Assembly: GCA_964518905.1 (NCBI GenBank)
Contig: CAZFJL010000022.1
Span: 7,823 to 71,822 of the forward strand
Length of the DNA stretch: 64,000 bases
Reading direction: 5' to 3'
DNA from: RDYZ01 sp964518905
Lineage (GTDB): Bacteria; Cyanobacteriota; Cyanobacteriia; Cyanobacteriales; Geitlerinemataceae
This document shows positions 27,444-36,332 of the stretch, in pieces (the stretch's first letter is position 1; each line of letters begins with the position of its first letter). The notes beneath the pieces were generated by a model. That model did no database searches. It was not told the origin of the DNA and was given only the letters and a program-made list of their open reading frames with translations. The translations under genes were made by a program, and so were the position numbers.

Positions 27444-27790
27444 CAGGGGCGATAGCTCCGTTCGATCGCGTCGGTTTCCAATGTGGGATTATCTCGCGCT
27501 AATTTCATGACGCCGACTAGCATCAGCGCTTGGAGTGAGAAGCCGATGACGATCGCCGTCAGGATAACGGCTTGGGGAACCGGGTCGGCGTAGATTCCGT
27601 TCGTCAAGCTGGCTTCGGGGTTGTCCGCGATCGGTGCGATCTGGCCGCCACGCGCCGCGATCGCGACGTAATAGGCGATCGTGCCGGTACTCATGACATC
27701 CATGGCGATGATTTTCATCACCAGGTTTTGTTTGAAAATCAGGCCAAAAAAGCCACACAACACCGTGAAAAACACGCACGCTTCTAACAT
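27443..27790 (-). CDS. mnhC: Mrp/Mnh antiporter subunit C (NuoK-like)
   Basis: Small NuoK-like membrane subunit with three helices: MLEACVFFTVLCGFFGLIF, VMKIIAMDVMSTGTIAYYVAI and PVPQAVILTAIVIGFSLQALMLVG. The last segment holds the conserved ALTAIVI-type motif. I prefer the ATG at 27790, where the first helix begins; an ATG at 27838 would add 16 non-hydrophobic residues. First gene of the Mrp operon. The ACR3 gene upstream points the same way. Confidence 0.88.
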   Translation of the reverse strand: MLEACVFFTVLCGFFGLIFKQNLVMKIIAMDVMSTGTIAYYVAIAARGGQIAPIADNPEASLTNGIYADPVPQAVILTAIVIGFSLQALMLVGVMKLARDNPTLETDAIERSYRP

Positions 27791-27966
27791 GGGCAGAGGT
27801 TTGACGGGGTTACAGTCTAGATATCGCGACGCGATCAAACCGAAACGTTTGAGAGCATCGCTGATATGCGATCCGATCGACGACCTGACTCAGTTCAGAT
27901 CCGATCTTGATCGCAATCAAACTCCAGAATATCGAGAAAAGGATCGCAATGTTCGGGAATTTTGAC

Positions 27967-29133
27967 TTAAAGATTTTTAATTCCTTTAAGACAGCGCGGA
28001 TCAAGCAACGTTGCTTTTTCCGGTTCACGCGGAAACCAAAACGCCGTTCGCTTGCAAAATTCCACCAGCATCAACATCACCGGAACCTCGATCAGTACGC
28101 CCACAACGGTCGCCAGCGCCACGCCCGAATTCAGGCCAAACAGCATTACCGCCGTCGCGATCGACACTTCAAAATTATTACTCGCGCCGATGAGTGCCGC
28201 CGGAGCCGCATCCTCGTAGGTCAACCCCAGCTTTTGCGCCGCGATGTAGGTCAGCCCGAAAATAAAATTGGTTTGAACAAAGAGCGGAATCGCAATCAGG
28301 GCGATATGCAGTGGCTGCTCAACGATTAGCTCGCCTTTGAGGGCAAACAGCAGCACGATCGTGGTGAGGAGGGCGATCGTGGCGATCGGGTTGAGATAGT
28401 GCAGGAAGACGCGATCGAGCCAAGCGCGTCCCTTCGTGCGTAAAATCCATGTCCGCGAGGCCATGCCCGTCACGAGCGGCAAACCGACGTAGATCGCAAC
28501 TGATAGTACGATCGTCAGCCAGGGAACCACGAGATCACTCATCGCGAGCAACCAGCGACCCAAGGGCGCGTACAGCACCAGCATCGTCAGCGAGTTGATC
28601 GCGACCATCACCAGCGTATGCCCCTGATTGCTGTAGGACAGATAGCCCCACATCAGTACCATCGCCGTACAGGGCGCAATCCCCAGCAAGATCGCCCCGG
28701 CAATATACGAATCGGCGATCGCCACCTCCGATCCATGCAACATTTCGGTCCCCACCAGCCACGGGCGAAACCATTGCCCGAGAAAAACCTGGGCAAACAA
28801 TACCATCGTTAACGGTTTGATCAGCCAGTTCACCACCAGCGTGAGGATGACCGGCTTCGGGGTACGAGCGGCTTTCACGGCTTGGCTAAAGTCGATTTTT
28901 ACCATGATGGGATACATCATGAAAAATAGACAGATCGCCACGGGAATCGACACCTGCTGGATGCTCATGGCATCGAGCAATGTCGCCAAGCCGGGAAAGA
29001 AACGCCCCAGAGCAATACCCACGACGATGCAACAGGCTACCCACACCGTTAGGTAGCGTTCAAAAATATTGAGTGTTCCACCGGCTTGAATCGGCGAGGA
29101 CGGTGGGACGGATCGTTCTGGAGGGCTGGACAC
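27967..29133 (-). CDS. acr3: ACR3-family arsenite efflux transporter
   Basis: Exports arsenite, As(OH)3, across the inner membrane using the proton motive force. It has ten hydrophobic segments in 388 residues and the family motifs: MMYPIMVKIDFSQAV, LGIAPCTAMVLMWGYLSYSN (with the essential Cys) and the last-helix segment ALIGASNNFEVSIATAVMLFG. It stands upstream of the Mrp operon in the same direction; no ArsR repressor or arsenate reductase is nearby. The 176-bp or larger gap to mnhC leaves it open whether they are cotranscribed. Confidence 0.95.
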   Translation of the reverse strand: MSSPPERSVPPSSPIQAGGTLNIFERYLTVWVACCIVVGIALGRFFPGLATLLDAMSIQQVSIPVAICLFFMMYPIMVKIDFSQAVKAARTPKPVILTLVVNWLIKPLTMVLFAQVFLGQWFRPWLVGTEMLHGSEVAIADSYIAGAILLGIAPCTAMVLMWGYLSYSNQGHTLVMVAINSLTMLVLYAPLGRWLLAMSDLVVPWLTIVLSVAIYVGLPLVTGMASRTWILRTKGRAWLDRVFLHYLNPIATIALLTTIVLLFALKGELIVEQPLHIALIAIPLFVQTNFIFGLTYIAAQKLGLTYEDAAPAALIGASNNFEVSIATAVMLFGLNSGVALATVVGVLIEVPVMLMLVEFCKRTAFWFPREPEKATLLDPRCLKGIKNL

Positions 29134-29213
29134 GATGGTATGTACCTCAGACGGTAGGCGAGAATGTAGTCTAGCGCTAACGAATTAGATCCCTCCGTTA
29201 TCCCAGCGAAAGC

Positions 29214-31421
29214 TTAAAGATACCGATCGCGACTATCCGGCGCAGACAGCTCTAGCTCGTTGCTGTAGCCCTCTTCTCCCACATGAGCCGTGACCTCGGT
29301 GGCCTCGTCGAGTAATTCTTCCTCGTCGGGCAGGGGTGGCAACTCGATCGTGATTTCCGCCCCGTTCACGACGCTACCGATAATCGTCAGTTTTTCACCG
29401 GCCTCCTCGATCGCGGCGGCCTGCTCTACGACCAGCGATGTCTGCGTAAAGCCGGGACGTCCGACCAAGACGAGCCCATCCGTGAGCGCTTCGAGCGTCA
29501 GCGTATCGTTACAGCGACTCAGCGACGGCGTATCGATCACAATAAAATCAAACCGCGCCCGCGCTGTCTCAATCAGGGTTTTTAACTCGCTCGACTCGAC
29601 GATCGCCACCGCTTGCGGTTGCGGCCCCGGCGTTGAGATCACGTAGAGATTTTCGACCCCAGGTACTAAGCGCATGTTGTTACGCACCGGATCGTAATGT
29701 CGCAGCGGTTCGAGCAAGCTGTCCGGGTCAATGCTGAGACCCAGCGCTGCGATTTGTGAAGGCGATCGCAAGTCCGCCTCGATGATGAGTGTACGTTTGC
29801 CCGATCGGGCTGCGGCGATCGCCAGGTTGTAGGTCGTGATCGTTTTGCCTTCCTCCGAACCGCAACTCGTAATCGCGACCACCTTCGGGGGAGCCTTCTC
29901 GCCCGATCGCACAATATTGCTCCGCAGGCGTTCGTAGTAGTCCAGATACGGCGACTCCGGATTGACGATCGTCAGCATGGCCTCGTCGTCATAGGTCTCG
30001 AAATCGATCAGTTGAGGAATGGTTCCGAGCACGGGAATATCACGACTCGCAAACGCTTTCGAGACTTCTTCCATGGTGTAGCAGCGTCCTTCGAGCGCCG
30101 ACAACAGGAAGATCACCGCGCCGCCGACCCCAAGGCCGACGATCGTGCCACCCAGAACCAACAAAATCACATTAGGCGGCGGCGTGATCGTCTCCTCAAT
30201 CGCAGGCGCTTGAGCAATGCTGAGATTACTGGTGGTCTCATTACGAGCCGTCCGAGCGTCGATTAACTGTGCCTGTAGCTGATCATAAAACCCTTTTTTA
30301 ATCGCTAATTCACGCGCAATCCGCTCACGCTCAAGCTGTAAGTCCGGAAGATTAATAAATTTACGCATCGCTTCCTGTTCGCTGCGTTGAGCAATTTCAA
30401 GTTCGCGTTGAGTATTCTCTAGATCGAGCTTGAGGCCAATCAACCGCCCTGCCATTTCTTGACGTAGCGGATCGAGGGCGCTGGAAACACGAATTCGAGC
30501 ACTGTTTAGCAGGGGAGTGCTCAACCCGCCACCGCCGATAATTTCAGCGGCACGGTTTTCGAGCAACCCTTCGAGCCCCGCGATCTGCTTCTGAAACGCT
30601 CGCATCTGCGGGTGTTCCGGTCGTAAGGTTTCCGCCTGTAGTGCCTGCTGCATTTCGATTTGGGAAATCTGCCCCCGAATGCTGCCCACGATCGGATCTT
30701 GGCTCAGGGCTCCCGAGGTGTAGGCTTCATCCGCGCTTAAACCAAGCTGTCGTTCCAGGGCCACGATCGAAGACGTTAGCACCTCGATTTTCTGACGAGC
30801 CGCACTCTGAATACTCTGCGATCCGACCACTGCGGCCTGTAAACTCCCCGTTTCCGCTTCGAGAAAGATTGCCCCTTTCACCCGATCGAACTGCACGAGC
30901 TTCTCTTCTGCGACTTCAAGTTCTTTCTGAACCTCGGGCATTCGCTCTTCCATCGCCTCGATCATACTGTCGAGTCGCGACTGGTTAAACGTGAGACTTT
31001 TGGCGACCATAGCTTCCATCAGCAGCCGTAAGACGGTTTCAGCTCGCTCTGGAGTCGAATCTTTATACGCAACGTAGTAGAACTGAGGCTCTTCCGGATC
31101 AGGCACACGAACCGATGCAGCGGCGACCAGCAGCGGATCGATTCCAACCTGTGAGGCGACGGACTCAATCACCTGCTGATCGACCAGAAATTCTGCGGTC
31201 AGCGCTGCCTTGCCCTGCTCGTGAATCGTGGGGCCTGTGGTCGAAAGGGGAATTGCGGGAGTATTCGACGCGAGGGCTGATGTCGCTTTGTAGCTGGGCG
31301 GCGGCGGCTCGCTCAAACTCAATAAACCGGCTCCGGCAACGCAGAAGGCAAAGGCGACAAAACCAACAATTTTGTATTGGTTAAAGGCGATGGCGTAACG
31401 TTTGACGATCGAAGGAGCCAT
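29214..31421 (-). CDS. Wzz/GumC-type polysaccharide co-polymerase with BY-kinase-like ATPase domain
   Basis: A 735-residue inner-membrane protein for exopolysaccharide chain-length control. The order is: membrane helix near residue 25, periplasmic coiled-coil region to about 410, second helix (NVILLVLGGTIVGLGVGGAVIFLL), then a cytoplasmic CpsD-like ATPase with Walker A SCGSEEGKTITT near 520, Walker A' LIIEADLR and FDFIVIDTPSL. In bacterial tyrosine kinases Walker A' normally begins with Asp (DxD); here it is Glu-Ala-Asp. The usual C-terminal tyrosine cluster is missing: only two scattered tyrosines are present. Autophosphorylation is therefore doubtful. No other polysaccharide genes flank it. 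Confidence 0.87.
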   Translation of the reverse strand: MAPSIVKRYAIAFNQYKIVGFVAFAFCVAGAGLLSLSEPPPPSYKATSALASNTPAIPLSTTGPTIHEQGKAALTAEFLVDQQVIESVASQVGIDPLLVAAASVRVPDPEEPQFYYVAYKDSTPERAETVLRLLMEAMVAKSLTFNQSRLDSMIEAMEERMPEVQKELEVAEEKLVQFDRVKGAIFLEAETGSLQAAVVGSQSIQSAARQKIEVLTSSIVALERQLGLSADEAYTSGALSQDPIVGSIRGQISQIEMQQALQAETLRPEHPQMRAFQKQIAGLEGLLENRAAEIIGGGGLSTPLLNSARIRVSSALDPLRQEMAGRLIGLKLDLENTQRELEIAQRSEQEAMRKFINLPDLQLERERIARELAIKKGFYDQLQAQLIDARTARNETTSNLSIAQAPAIEETITPPPNVILLVLGGTIVGLGVGGAVIFLLSALEGRCYTMEEVSKAFASRDIPVLGTIPQLIDFETYDDEAMLTIVNPESPYLDYYERLRSNIVRSGEKAPPKVVAITSCGSEEGKTITTYNLAIAAARSGKRTLIIEADLRSPSQIAALGLSIDPDSLLEPLRHYDPVRNNMRLVPGVENLYVISTPGPQPQAVAIVESSELKTLIETARARFDFIVIDTPSLSRCNDTLTLEALTDGLVLVGRPGFTQTSLVVEQAAAIEEAGEKLTIIGSVVNGAEITIELPPLPDEEELLDEATEVTAHVGEEGYSNELELSAPDSRDRYL

Positions 31422-31573
31422 AGTTGAGCAAAGGGGTTAAAGCATTGAGCGTGAGCGCACCCGCGCGGCGGCAGCTCAGGCCACGCGCTGATCCCTATCC
31501 TAAGCGAACGAGCGAAAGACGTCGTTCGTTTTGAACATTACATTACGCAACATTCTTGATGACGATGGCTTCG

Positions 31574-34500
31574 CTATGAGGCTGGAGCCGGTTCGGCGCT
31601 GGTGGTACTCGCCATGAGATTCTCCCCAGCCAGCATTCGTTGGGCAGCATCCAGCAAGACTTCTTCTAGATAGGGCTTTGTGAAGTAGCCTTTGGCGCCG
31701 AGTTCTCCGGCACGACGTTTCATTTTTTCGGCGGTGCGTGAAGTGAGCATGGCGATCGGCAGCTCTGATAAGCGCGGATCACCGCTCATTTTTTCCAGCA
31801 GTTCCATACCGTTCATGCGCGGCATTTCCATATCGCAGAACACCAGCTCGCAGGGCATTCCCGATCGCATTTTTTCCCATGCCTCTTGACCATCGCGAGC
31901 CTGCTCGACCCGATACCCCGACTTCTTGAACGTCATCGACAGCAGCTCGCGCACCGTGATCGAGTCATCAATGATGAGCACCATCGGCTCGGCTTTCTCC
32001 ACCTGAACGACGGTAGCCTCTTCGGTTTCATCCCAGAGGCTGCTCGCATCCCGGCGTACCCGACCGAGCGACAGGTCAATCAGTTCAAGGACATCGGCGA
32101 TCGGGACGATATGACCATCCCCCATCACGGTTGCACCGGTGATCCCCACCGGTTTCGGAATGGGGCCTTCGAGCTGTTTAATCACGATTTCTTGCTCGCC
32201 GACAATGCTATCGACGGAAATCGCTAACTGACTACCAGCCGATCGCAAAATGACCACCGAGACCGTATCGTCATCGTTCGTCGAGCCGTACATTTGTGGA
32301 CGAATGGAAAGACGACTGTAGTTGAACAGGCTACTGAGCGGTTGATAGGGAACCTTTTGTTCTCGCCACTGCACGTAGGCCGTGTCATCATCCTCTCGAA
32401 TGATGCGATCACTGGGCAGGTTGTCGAGCACTTCGCTGACCCCGTCCATCGGAAAGGCGATCGGTGCGTGATCACTAATGCAACACAGTGCCTTAGAAAT
32501 ACTCAGGGTCAGCGGTAGACGAATCGTAAATGTTGTTCCCTTGTCCCGCGTCGAGTCGGTGACAATGACCCCCCGAATTTCGTTGAGCTTGGTTTTGACC
32601 ACGTCCATCCCGACCCCACGACCGGCCAAATCATCGGCCATATCGCGAGTACTAAAGTTCGGCAAAAATAATAAATCGTAGATTTCGGGATCAGTCAGAT
32701 TGTCGGCCTGTTCCTGAGAAACGATACCCTTTTGCACCGCTTTACTGGCCACACGATCCTTGTCGATGCCTGCGCCATCGTCCGAGATCGCGATAATGGT
32801 TTGGTTACCCTGATTAAAGCTACTCACCGTAATCGTTCCCTGAGCCGGTTTTCCCTTGGCCATGCGCTCGTCGGGCGTTTCGACCCCGTGGGCGATCGCA
32901 TTATTGACCAAGTGAGTCAGCGGATCGTAGAGATGCTCTAGGATCATGCGATCGATCAGCATGTCCCGCCCTTCAATCTGCAAATTAACCTGTTTCCCGA
33001 ACTTAATCGCGTTATCGCGCACCCCGCGCAGCAGGCGATCGGTTGAGTTGGAAAAGGCCACCATGCGCGATCGATTCAGCCCTTCCTGCAATTGCGTCGT
33101 CACCTGACGTAATTGGCGCGTGACCTGGTCGTTTTCATCGACCAGAAACTCGATATCCGACGAAGACTCGCGCACCCGGACAACCAGCTCGATAATTTCC
33201 TGCGCCTGAAGGTGAAACAGGCTGAACTTATCCATCTCCAGAGCATCGAAATCTTCATCGCCTTCTTCATCCATGCTGGACATCCCCCCCTGTGATGCGA
33301 TCGTGCGATTCTTGCGGCTGGCAAGCAGCGCCATTTCTAGCAGGGTTCGCTCGTAGAGATCCTGCATCCGCTGACCCACCTCGCTCAGTTGACTGACCTG
33401 GTGCAGCAAATTATCGAGGAACTGTCGTAAGCGCTCTTGATCGTCTTCGAGACTATTACGGTTGACCACCAGTTCACCGACTAAGTTACTCAGGTCGTCG
33501 AGTCGCTTGATCGGCACACGCATGGTTTGCTCAAAGGCGCTGCCGCGTCCCCGCTGACGACGATTGCCGCCACGGGGGGCGCTAGCGGTGGGAAGAGCGC
33601 GATCGGCGGTGATTTTTGCCCCCCCGGTTCCAGGAGTGGCGTCCACCTCCAGCAGATGTTCGAGATCCGCAAAATCACCATCTTCAACCAAGGGCGATAT
33701 GGCCGCATGGGTTAAGGGTTGTTCGAGGTAGGCTTCAAGCAGCTCAAAGACATCGCTCCCGGCGTCGGTTGCCGGTAGATCGAGCAAAATTCTGAGGTGA
33801 GGAAAAAGACTGGTATCGACGTCGTCGTCTGGCTCGTTCGATTCCGTCAACTCCAGCGCCTGATCAAAATCGATGGAGACATCCGCCAGTGCTTCGGATA
33901 GATCCAGCTCATCGAGTCCCTCCAGATTGTCGAAGTTGTCCCCGGAATCCGACAGATCTAGACCCGCAAACAAGTCACCAAAATCATCATCACTAAAGTC
34001 TGTCTCGACATCGACATCTGATGAGTCAGGCTCTGGCGAGGATTCTAGGTTGGTGAAGGCAGAAGCCCCTTGAGCAATGTCCTCGACATCATCAAATAGA
34101 TCGTCGAGCGATAGATCCTCATCATCGAGAATTGGCGGCTTGGTTTGCGGTGGCGCGAACGTCTCAGCTTCTCCCACGTTGAGATCGAACAGATCGAAGT
34201 CATCTCCGAAATCGCTATCAAAATCGTTAGATAATCCATTCTGAATGGTGTCGGAAGTCTCTAGTTGATCGCGATCGACGCTTTCCATACCGTCAAACAA
34301 ATCATCGAAATCATCGAAATCATCCGAGTCGGTGGATTCGTTGGATTCGTTGGGCTCTGGGAATTCTGTAGGATCTGAACTAGCGGGAGTAGTAGCGATG
34401 GCACTCGATTCCGAGTCGTTGCCGCTGCGATCGAAGAGAGCTTCTAAATCCGCAAGACCTTCACCGGCAAAGTCCTCACGAATCGAGTCGCGAGGCAGGC

Positions 34501-36244
34501 CGGAATCAAGATCCAGAAGATCGTCGTCAAAGTCAAGATCGAAGTCAAGGGCATCGATCGGAGCGATTGCTTCGTTCTCGGTCTCGATCGCGGCGTTCGC
34601 GTTATCCGATTCAGCCTCCGACTCAAAATCAAACGCAAACTCATCGAGATCCAAATCAAGATCCAAGCCGAGATCCAAGCCGAGATCGTCCGACTCGCCG
34701 GATTCAACCCGATCGGCAGCCTCTGGCTGCATTTCTGGAGTTTCTAGTAAATCGAGCAAATCATCAAAGTCGTCATCTGCATTCGGACTAGGATCATTGC
34801 TGGGTGCTGATTCAGTCGGTTGTTCGTATCCCGAGCGGGGCAATTTGGACTCGATCGCCTCAAACTCATCCGAGACGTCGTCATCGATCGCATCAGCAAT
34901 ATCGTCAAACAAACTATCGAGGTCGTCCGCAGCATCTACCTCACCGATGTCTGATGGCGATTCTACGGCGTCGTCACTCGCAAAGAGATCCGCAAAATCT
35001 CCGTCCATCTCCTCTGCATCCGGATCTCCGATTAGGTTTCGGCTTGAGCTGTCTGCGCGTTCCAGACTGTCCCAACTTTCCAAGTCATCCATACCGGTCT
35101 CAAACAAGTCCGCCAGACTACTCAGCTCCGCCGACCCAACCTCGGGGCCGTGGCGTTTGTCTTGACTAGAGCGTTTAGCCGCCGCAGTATTACCGGAGAA
35201 TAAATCTCCCTTCGATGTTGAGTTTGACGGACTGGCTTCAGCGAATAGATCATCGTCGTCCTCGCCATCACTCTTGTCGTCCGCGATGCCAAATTCAGCA
35301 GCATCAAACAAATCATCAAACTCAGGGTCAAGCTCATCATCGGAACCATTACCCAACAAGAGTGGCTCCGCACTGAGCGGCAGTAGGGCTTGAAGTGAGG
35401 TGCTAATTGTAATTTCGGACTCGCGATCGACTAGCACTAGCTCCTGCGCTTGTTTCAGCTCTTTAATCGCAACGGCGGCCAAGTCACTAAAGCGATTGTT
35501 GGGCAGTGAAATCGCCTCGTGAGTCACATCGAGCAAGTGCCGCCACTGGGGTAATTCAAACTGATCGCCCACTTTGGCCAGGACGCGGCAAATATCACAA
35601 ATTTTCTGACGTGTTTCCGGAGTTTCAGGCTGCTGAAACAGGCGGAGAATTTCGCGTAATCGCGCCAGGACGTCGGTGTGAAAAATGAGCTGGAGGGCGC
35701 TTTGTTCCTCGGAGGGTTGCGATAGCGGCAGCGTCATCGGACTGGACTGTTGCGGTTCGACGGGCGGGCGATCGAACGGTGTCGGCTCCCGACGGGTGGA
35801 GGCTTCGTGGTCTGATACTGGCGTTTCGGCGGCTAATTGATCGAGCTGCGCTTTGAGTTCATGAAAGACCGGGTCTAGATCGGCTAGGACGCTGGCCTCG
35901 TCTAAGGTACTCGGGTCGGCTGTGCGCTGAAGTTCGCCGACTTGATCCTGGAGGGCGTCAAAAATGACTAAAAATTGTGACTCAACCTGATTGTTAACAA
36001 CGATCGGTCGATCTTTGAGCAGCTTGAAGTAGTCTTCTAGGCGGTGCGAAATGGCGGTGATGCTTCCCAAACCGAGCATGGCCGCTCCGCCCTTGACCGA
36101 GTGCGCCGCCCGAAAGATTTCGTTAGCGAATTCGGTATCGTCGATCGTGGCTTGCAAATTAAGCAGGCCGCGTTCGATCGTTTGTAAATGCTCGGCGGCT
36201 TCTTCGATGAAGTAGCCCAGAATACGCTGCTGTTCGGGTAGCAT
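31574..36244 (-). CDS. Hybrid CheA-type histidine kinase (PilL/HmpE-like)
   Basis: Central kinase of a type IV pilus chemotaxis-like system. Residues 1-120 form the Hpt domain with the phospho-accepting His in RAAHSVKGGAAMLG. A very acidic region with many DDLFDD-like motifs spans about 290-890. Then come the dimerisation and ATPase domains (N box LVNNAIAHGVETP near 1110, DLAGRGVGMDVV), a CheW-like domain (about 1270-1400) and a C-terminal receiver with Asp in LVFCDMEMP near 1466 and Lys in YFTKPY. At 1,556 residues it is far longer than a classical CheA because of the acidic insert. Last gene of the leftward cluster, 88 bp after the MCP gene. Confidence 0.95.
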   Translation of the reverse strand: MLPEQQRILGYFIEEAAEHLQTIERGLLNLQATIDDTEFANEIFRAAHSVKGGAAMLGLGSITAISHRLEDYFKLLKDRPIVVNNQVESQFLVIFDALQDQVGELQRTADPSTLDEASVLADLDPVFHELKAQLDQLAAETPVSDHEASTRREPTPFDRPPVEPQQSSPMTLPLSQPSEEQSALQLIFHTDVLARLREILRLFQQPETPETRQKICDICRVLAKVGDQFELPQWRHLLDVTHEAISLPNNRFSDLAAVAIKELKQAQELVLVDRESEITISTSLQALLPLSAEPLLLGNGSDDELDPEFDDLFDAAEFGIADDKSDGEDDDDLFAEASPSNSTSKGDLFSGNTAAAKRSSQDKRHGPEVGSAELSSLADLFETGMDDLESWDSLERADSSSRNLIGDPDAEEMDGDFADLFASDDAVESPSDIGEVDAADDLDSLFDDIADAIDDDVSDEFEAIESKLPRSGYEQPTESAPSNDPSPNADDDFDDLLDLLETPEMQPEAADRVESGESDDLGLDLGLDLDLDLDEFAFDFESEAESDNANAAIETENEAIAPIDALDFDLDFDDDLLDLDSGLPRDSIREDFAGEGLADLEALFDRSGNDSESSAIATTPASSDPTEFPEPNESNESTDSDDFDDFDDLFDGMESVDRDQLETSDTIQNGLSNDFDSDFGDDFDLFDLNVGEAETFAPPQTKPPILDDEDLSLDDLFDDVEDIAQGASAFTNLESSPEPDSSDVDVETDFSDDDFGDLFAGLDLSDSGDNFDNLEGLDELDLSEALADVSIDFDQALELTESNEPDDDVDTSLFPHLRILLDLPATDAGSDVFELLEAYLEQPLTHAAISPLVEDGDFADLEHLLEVDATPGTGGAKITADRALPTASAPRGGNRRQRGRGSAFEQTMRVPIKRLDDLSNLVGELVVNRNSLEDDQERLRQFLDNLLHQVSQLSEVGQRMQDLYERTLLEMALLASRKNRTIASQGGMSSMDEEGDEDFDALEMDKFSLFHLQAQEIIELVVRVRESSSDIEFLVDENDQVTRQLRQVTTQLQEGLNRSRMVAFSNSTDRLLRGVRDNAIKFGKQVNLQIEGRDMLIDRMILEHLYDPLTHLVNNAIAHGVETPDERMAKGKPAQGTITVSSFNQGNQTIIAISDDGAGIDKDRVASKAVQKGIVSQEQADNLTDPEIYDLLFLPNFSTRDMADDLAGRGVGMDVVKTKLNEIRGVIVTDSTRDKGTTFTIRLPLTLSISKALCCISDHAPIAFPMDGVSEVLDNLPSDRIIREDDDTAYVQWREQKVPYQPLSSLFNYSRLSIRPQMYGSTNDDDTVSVVILRSAGSQLAISVDSIVGEQEIVIKQLEGPIPKPVGITGATVMGDGHIVPIADVLELIDLSLGRVRRDASSLWDETEEATVVQVEKAEPMVLIIDDSITVRELLSMTFKKSGYRVEQARDGQEAWEKMRSGMPCELVFCDMEMPRMNGMELLEKMSGDPRLSELPIAMLTSRTAEKMKRRAGELGAKGYFTKPYLEEVLLDAAQRMLAGENLMASTTSAEPAPAS

Positions 36245-36332
36245 GACTGCTCTGTTCCCTTGTCATGGTTGAGAATCGAGACGGCAGAGCCGCCATACTG
36301 GCGATCGAGAATGGTCTCGAAGAACGCCTTCC

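Noticed and set aside
31505..31530. Hairpin CGAACGA/TCGTTCG followed by TTTTG as a + strand terminator
   Set aside because: No + strand gene ends nearby and the loop is long; on the minus strand there is no T-run.
34332..35165. Ser/Arg/Lys-rich + strand frame of 277 codons
   Set aside because: The antisense of the acidic Asp/Glu-rich region of CheA; Ser, Arg and Lys arise from reverse-complemented Asp/Glu codons.
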